64,000 nucleotides of DNA, taken from contig NW_014577116.1 of NCBI RefSeq assembly GCF_000485595.1, forward strand, positions 244,231 through 308,230, written 5' to 3'. Position numbers and translations under genes: made by a program. This document shows positions 60,055 to 64,000 of this stretch, piece after piece; within the stretch, counting starts at the first letter, position 1, and every line of letters starts with the position of its first letter. Origin of the DNA: Priapulus caudatus. Taxonomy: Eukaryota; Priapulida; Priapulimorpha; Priapulimorphida; Priapulidae. The notes under the pieces are model-generated. The model saw only the letters and a program-made list of their open reading frames with translations, searched no databases and had not been told where the DNA came from.

Positions 60055-63000
60055 GTACGTAGATGTGTATGCATGTTACGGCCCGTAGCCAGGGGGGGTT
60101 CGGGGGGTTCGAACGAACCCCCCCCCTAGCAAAAATAAAATTTTGTTGAAAATTTGCAAGAATTTCACCTCAGGTCGCTCCATTTTAGTGTAATAATTGC
60201 AAAATCTCCATCGTGCGGGAGGGTGAACAGTGAACACCCCCCTCCCACACCCTCCCCCCGCTCGGTCGCTTGGCTCCCTCGCCTGGTCGCTTCGCGCCCG
60301 AGCAGGGGCGTGTACAGGGGGGGTCCAGGGAGTCCAGACCCCCCCTTGCTCGCGCAGAAAACGCATCTGAGGGGGTGTAATTTTAAAAAAGACCCCCAGA
60401 CCCCCCCTTCGCGTGCTCTAACTTTGGGTTACGGTTTGACCCCCCCCCCCCTGGTACAAATCCTGTACACGCCCCTGCCGAGCAAATTGCTAACATTGAA
60501 AAACGAACCCCCCCAACATAAAGCTGGCTACGGGCCTGCATGTACTTGCACTAGGGCCGTACTCCTCACACTGTAGACTGTAGTGTAGGGCGTGTACGGT
60601 ACTATTAGTATTACTATTAGTATTAGTATTACTCCCAGGGTCTATGTCTCCCTGGGTACTGCCGGAACGTACCCTGGGTACGGTCCGGTATACCGGAACG
60701 TACCCTGGTACTATCTTAGTAATATGCCGGACCGTACGGCGTAACTCGCCTACTCCACTAACGAGTCTAGGGAGTCGCCTACGCCTACTCCCTAACCTTA
60801 ACCCTAACCATATCAGATGGTTACTAGGGTACGTTCCGACAGTACCCAGAGTGACATAGACCCTATCAGCATTAGTATTACTGTATAATATGATTTATTG
60901 ATTATGAATGTGATATATTATTAATATTACTTTAATACTTGTGCTTCTAGTTCAACTATCGGTACTATATGGCGATATATCATGCAGTGATATTTAAAAT
61001 GATTGATTTCTCTGTCATTCATTTTATATATATAACTTATAAACTTGGTTGAGTTTTTGAAGAGTGCTTTATTTAGATTTTTCGTGTGTATTATGTGTAT
61101 ATCATGTCATCAGAAGTTATTCATCTTGGGTATTTTTCCAAACACTTCTTTGACAAGGACATGACTAATCGTTACTATATAGTATATATAGTGCTTGTCA
61201 TGGAATAGTGTGAGAAGTTAGAGGAGGGGAGAAGGGGGAACAGATAGCAATGAAGATTCAAGAAGGTAGCAAATATTTATATTTATATGGATATGGAGAA
61301 TGGGAAGGTGGAAGAGGTAGAGAAGAGGAAGATAGGAGAAGTGGAGGAGAGGAAAATTGAAAATATAGAGCCTATAGGGGAGGAAGGTAGTCCTGAGAGG
61401 TAAAGGAGTGAAAGATGGAAGAAGTAGAGGCAAGCAAGGTGGTAGACGTAGAGGTAGAGGAGGGTAACTAATTGTAGGAGGTAGGGATGGCACAGAATAT
61501 GGATTATATGGAGGTCTTTCTCTATCCCCTCTTACACCTTCACCTCTTTCACCTCTTTCACCTCATCCTCTGCCTTAGTCAAACCTCCTTTACCTCACCC
61601 CTGTACATACTCCCCCTCCCCTTCTAGCTCCTCCAACTTCTTGCTATCCTATACTTCTCCATCTTTCCCACATTTTCTTTCTGCTTTACCTTGGTCAACA
61701 ACAACAATAAATCTTTAAGTGATATTCAAAGATGCATTGTTAATAAAGCTTTTTATATGTGTGGTTAGGATGTTGAAACCCACAACAAAGATCGCACATC
61801 TACTATTCCCATGAATCTACTTTTAAAAATATTGAATATTATACATCTGCTGGTATCGTTGTCACAGCTGCTACGAGAATTTGGTTGTAATAATTTAATG
61901 TGCACTTAAAATCCTTCAGGAAACTAGAAAAGAATGTGGATAGGAGGCAAAGACAAGACAGGCTTTTCCTCTGGCATGGCTGTCAATTGGACTGTATGCC
62001 GAATTGCTATTCACAATTAACATCAAAGAGCATCATTCAGGTGTCGTGCAGCAACACGCACATATTTGTTCTTACATCTGATGGCCAGCTGTTCAGTGTC
62101 AGCAAGACACAGCAAGGGCAGCTTGATTTCGAAAATGTACCGACTGTGCCGGATCCTCGTATCATCCCAGCTCTCAGCGGCCGCTTTGTGACTCAGGTTG
62201 ACTGTGGTTTAAGCCACTCGGCATGCGTGTGTGATCATGGCGATGTATTCTGCTGGGGCTCGTCTTCGTTCGGGCAGTGCGGCACTGAGGCGCGACTGGT
62301 GCCGGTACCCCGGCAAGTGCTCATAGTGCGCAAGGCGCAAAAGTGCAAGCACGGCGTAATGCGGAAGGGAGATGTGGTTGCCGCCCAGCAGGTGGCCTGT
62401 GGCAGCAAGCACACGATGGCGGTGTCTGCACAGCACGAAGTATGGGTGTGGGGCGAAGGCATAGCACTGGGACTCACCACAGTTAAGCGGACGTTGAAAC
62501 CGAGGAAGATAGACTTCCTCGATGGCGAAAAGGTGCTGTCGGTCGCGTGCAGCGCCGAACACTGTCTCGCGATTGTCGAGAAGGTGAGGGACTGCAAGGA
62601 GACGTGCGCGTATCCGGTCGAGCACCCCAACCGCGTGTCGACCTGCTCCATCTGCGACGGGGAGTACTACACGGTGAGGGACGAGCGGGACACGGTGGTC
62701 ATCAGTGGCAGTCACGTCTGTCCCCTCGGCTTCGCGGTCAAGGAGCGCGCGGCCATTGGCGGTCGGCAGCAGAGCGTTAGCACCGAAGACCTCTCTGTTG
62801 GCACAGCCCGCACACTCGTGCGACTCATGAGTGCTAGCGACGAAGACTTGAGAACTTTGCGGGGGAAACTCGGTGGCAAGTTGCCGCCATTTCAAGCTAG
62901 CGAAGATGCGTCGACCGACCACCAGAACGAGGGAACTTCGAAGGTTTCCTCATTGGAGGATGTCGTATGTAATTTGGCAGGTGCTCTCAATTTAGAAACT

Positions 63001-63452
63001 ACATCTGACGGGCCGACTGAAGCAGATGCCATCACGGATCGCGAAACGGGTGTTGCTGGAAGCTGTGAGGAAGACAATGATGCCACTGCCTGCGTGAGCA
63101 TGTGCGTGCCGGCCATCGCTGCGGAATCGGACGTGAGTCACGATGTCGTGGCTGAAGCAATGGCTGCGGTTGATGCAGATTCACAGCCGCTTCAAGAGCC
63201 GCAATGCGAAGGTCGTAGGTCATCATCGGCATTCATCGACGGCAAGGCAGCACGTGAGTTTCTCGCGAGGCAGTTGTCTGCCGACAGCTACAAGTCTCTG
63301 CACAAGACACTCGGTGCCGTTATGAGCACCGTGCCGGTGTCTCAAGGTGTGAATACGGTCGAGTTTGTCAAGGACAATGTGAACTTTATTACGACGCAGG
63401 TGAAGGACAACGTTAATTACCTGACGACACACGTCATGAGCAGTGTTCCTAG
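59984..63452 (+). CDS. ALS2: Alsin (ALS2), N-terminal RCC1-like part, continues beyond window
   Basis: Alsin is a guanine-nucleotide exchange factor for Rab5 (C-terminal VPS9) and a Rac1-pathway factor on endosomes. Two exons, 59984-60054 and 61920-63452, give about 534 codons. RCC1-like blades are visible: DGQLFSV, CGLSHSACVCDHGDVFCWGS and FGQCG, then CGSKHTMAVSAQHEVWVWGE. A paired-Cys segment, CSICDGEYY...SHVCPLGF (about residues 266-293), matches CPVCTETRFF...SHQCPLGV of human alsin, a distinctive hallmark. A later GKAAREFLARQLSADS resembles AVNEYLRKLSDHS. The remaining RCC1 repeats and DH/PH, MORN and VPS9 domains should be in later exons past 64000. Confidence 0.86.
60077..60538. mobile_element. 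CAGG-type TIR element (outer), 5-bp duplication
   Basis: GGCCCGTAGCCAG at the left and inverse CTGGCTACGGGCC at the right, flanked by CATGT. The body is rich in C and G runs. It is interrupted by a second element at 60303-60477. Confidence 0.62.
60303..60477. mobile_element. CAGG-type TIR element (inner, nested), 5-bp duplication
   Basis: Ends CAGGGGCGTGTACAGG and exact inverse CCTGTACACGCCCCTG, flanked by CCGAG on both sides. Removing it restores GCGCCCGAGCAAATTG of the outer element, so it inserted second. Confidence 0.75.
60631..60870. mobile_element. Foldback MULE-like element with internal CCCTAA tract (copy F)
   Basis: Ends ACTCCCAGGGTCTATGTC and inverse of GCTGATAGGGTCTATGTC. Sub-terminal GGAACGTACCCTGG repeats flank a core with CCCTAACCTTAACCCTAACC (60790-60809). 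A perfect 9-bp duplication, ATTAGTATT, lies at 60622-60630 and 60871-60879, though the left flank is itself an ATTAGT repeat. In ALS2 intron 1. Confidence 0.8.
61920..63452 (+). CDS. ALS2: ALS2 exon 2 (1.5 kb, RCC1-like and linker)
   Basis: The acceptor CCTTCAG|GAAACTAG begins the exon. The open frame stays clear for 510 codons to CCTAG|GTGAGC. Its apparent stop (TGA at 63454-63456) lies inside the splice donor, so the protein should continue. No ATG lies between the upstream in-frame stop and the acceptor, supporting an internal exon. The second half is Asp/Glu/Ser-rich linker. Confidence 0.88.
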
Positions 63453-64000
63453 GTGAGCAGGGGCCCGTTGTCAGAAACATCGTAAAGTTAATGCTGAAGT
63501 TAATGCTGCGATAACACTTACGACTAATGCTAATGTTGTGAGACTAGCGTTGACAGAAACACATCGCAGTTATTAGAAAACTTACGATAACAGGAACTTC
63601 ATCACAAGGCTGCTGATTGGATGAGAATCAATCACAAAATTCAAATTCATACACATTTATTGTACATCACAGTAATTTATGCATATTATGATGGCTAACC
63701 ACATATAAATAATATTTGATGAAAAACGACGTGGTCATGAATTTATTCTGCACAACAAGACAAATTCTCACACTAGACGCGAGACGCGAGAGTCGTGGCA
63801 AGCGTGGAAAACCTTTAGAACAAGAGAACAAATGCCATACGCCATTTGTAAATGTATTGTTTTGTTTTATTAGTGGTAGATAATTAATGATTTTGACGTG
63901 TTTTTCAAGAAAAACACACATTTTATTCATTATTATATAATATAATATCACTATAATTGTAATTCGTAGTGTAAATGTGTTATTTTCAATTTAATATTAA
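63453..64000 (+). other. Start of ALS2 intron 2
   Basis: Begins with the donor GTGAGC. CAGGGGCCCGTT six bases later resembles the left end of a TIR element, but the right end is not in the window. The rest is AT-rich; no exon seen. Confidence 0.45.

Larger units (their letters stand above)
60055..61919 (+). other. ALS2 intron 1
   Basis: Contains the nested CAGG-type elements (60077-60538), foldback copy F (60631-60870) and an AGG/GAAG-rich stretch with a CTCC-rich counterpart (61200-61680). No coding exon seen. Confidence 0.6.

Noticed and set aside
1-64000. CRISPR arrays, operons, tRNA or rRNA genes
   Set aside because: Spliced animal genes exclude a prokaryotic reading of the direct repeats. 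No tRNA or rRNA was recognised by eye, though a covariance-model scan would be needed to exclude tRNAs.

Overview
The window looks like nuclear DNA from an invertebrate animal. Short coding exons with GT/AG borders are separated by large, repeat-rich introns, microsatellites are abundant, and there is one run of 439 N. The recognisable genes belong to animal families (neurabin/spinophilin, WAC, alsin). Many interstitial CCCTAA tracts suggest a TTAGGG-type telomere lineage, as in most non-arthropod animals. I cannot name the species.

Layout. (1) 1-21957, minus strand: the 5' half of a neurabin/spinophilin-like gene. Seven exons join in one frame with matching splice phases, from an ATG at 21957 to an exon that runs off the left edge. 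The last exon encodes an 11-residue tandem repeat. Introns hold microsatellites, minisatellites and small terminal-inverted-repeat (TIR) elements. (2) About 22-50 kb: largely intergenic. I see one weak candidate first exon (22584-22771), a CpG-rich promoter-like block (37.4-38.05 kb), a LINE relic (45.37-45.75 kb), tandem arrays and many non-autonomous DNA transposons. No complete gene was recognised there. (3) 50120-59591, minus strand: a complete or nearly complete WAC gene (WW-domain adaptor). Thirteen exons fit phase by phase, and only the tiny first exon is uncertain. (4) 59984-63452, plus strand: the 5' end of an alsin (ALS2) orthologue, with one short first exon and one 1.5-kb exon carrying the RCC1-like region. 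The DH/PH, MORN and VPS9 parts must lie beyond the window. WAC and ALS2 are head to head, about 390 bp apart.

The most unusual content is a set of short foldback elements (about 165-240 bp) with long inverted arms and an internal telomere-like (CCCTAA)n tract. There are six in 64 kb, all with the C-rich strand on +. Most are flanked by 8-9-bp target duplications, which points to Mutator-like (MULE) non-autonomous elements. Two sit side by side sharing a target site. A second group has CAGG-type ends and 5-bp duplications, and there are hAT-like 8-bp cases. One 1.04-kb TIR element in a WAC intron contains a degenerate satellite.

Gene products. Neurabins scaffold protein phosphatase 1 on actin. 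WAC is a nuclear adaptor linked in vertebrates to RNF20/40-dependent H2B ubiquitination and to autophagy. Alsin is a Rab5/Rac exchange factor on endosomes. They share no obvious pathway, and their adjacency looks like ordinary synteny. Exon borders were drawn by eye from splice consensus, frame and phase; no transcript data were available.
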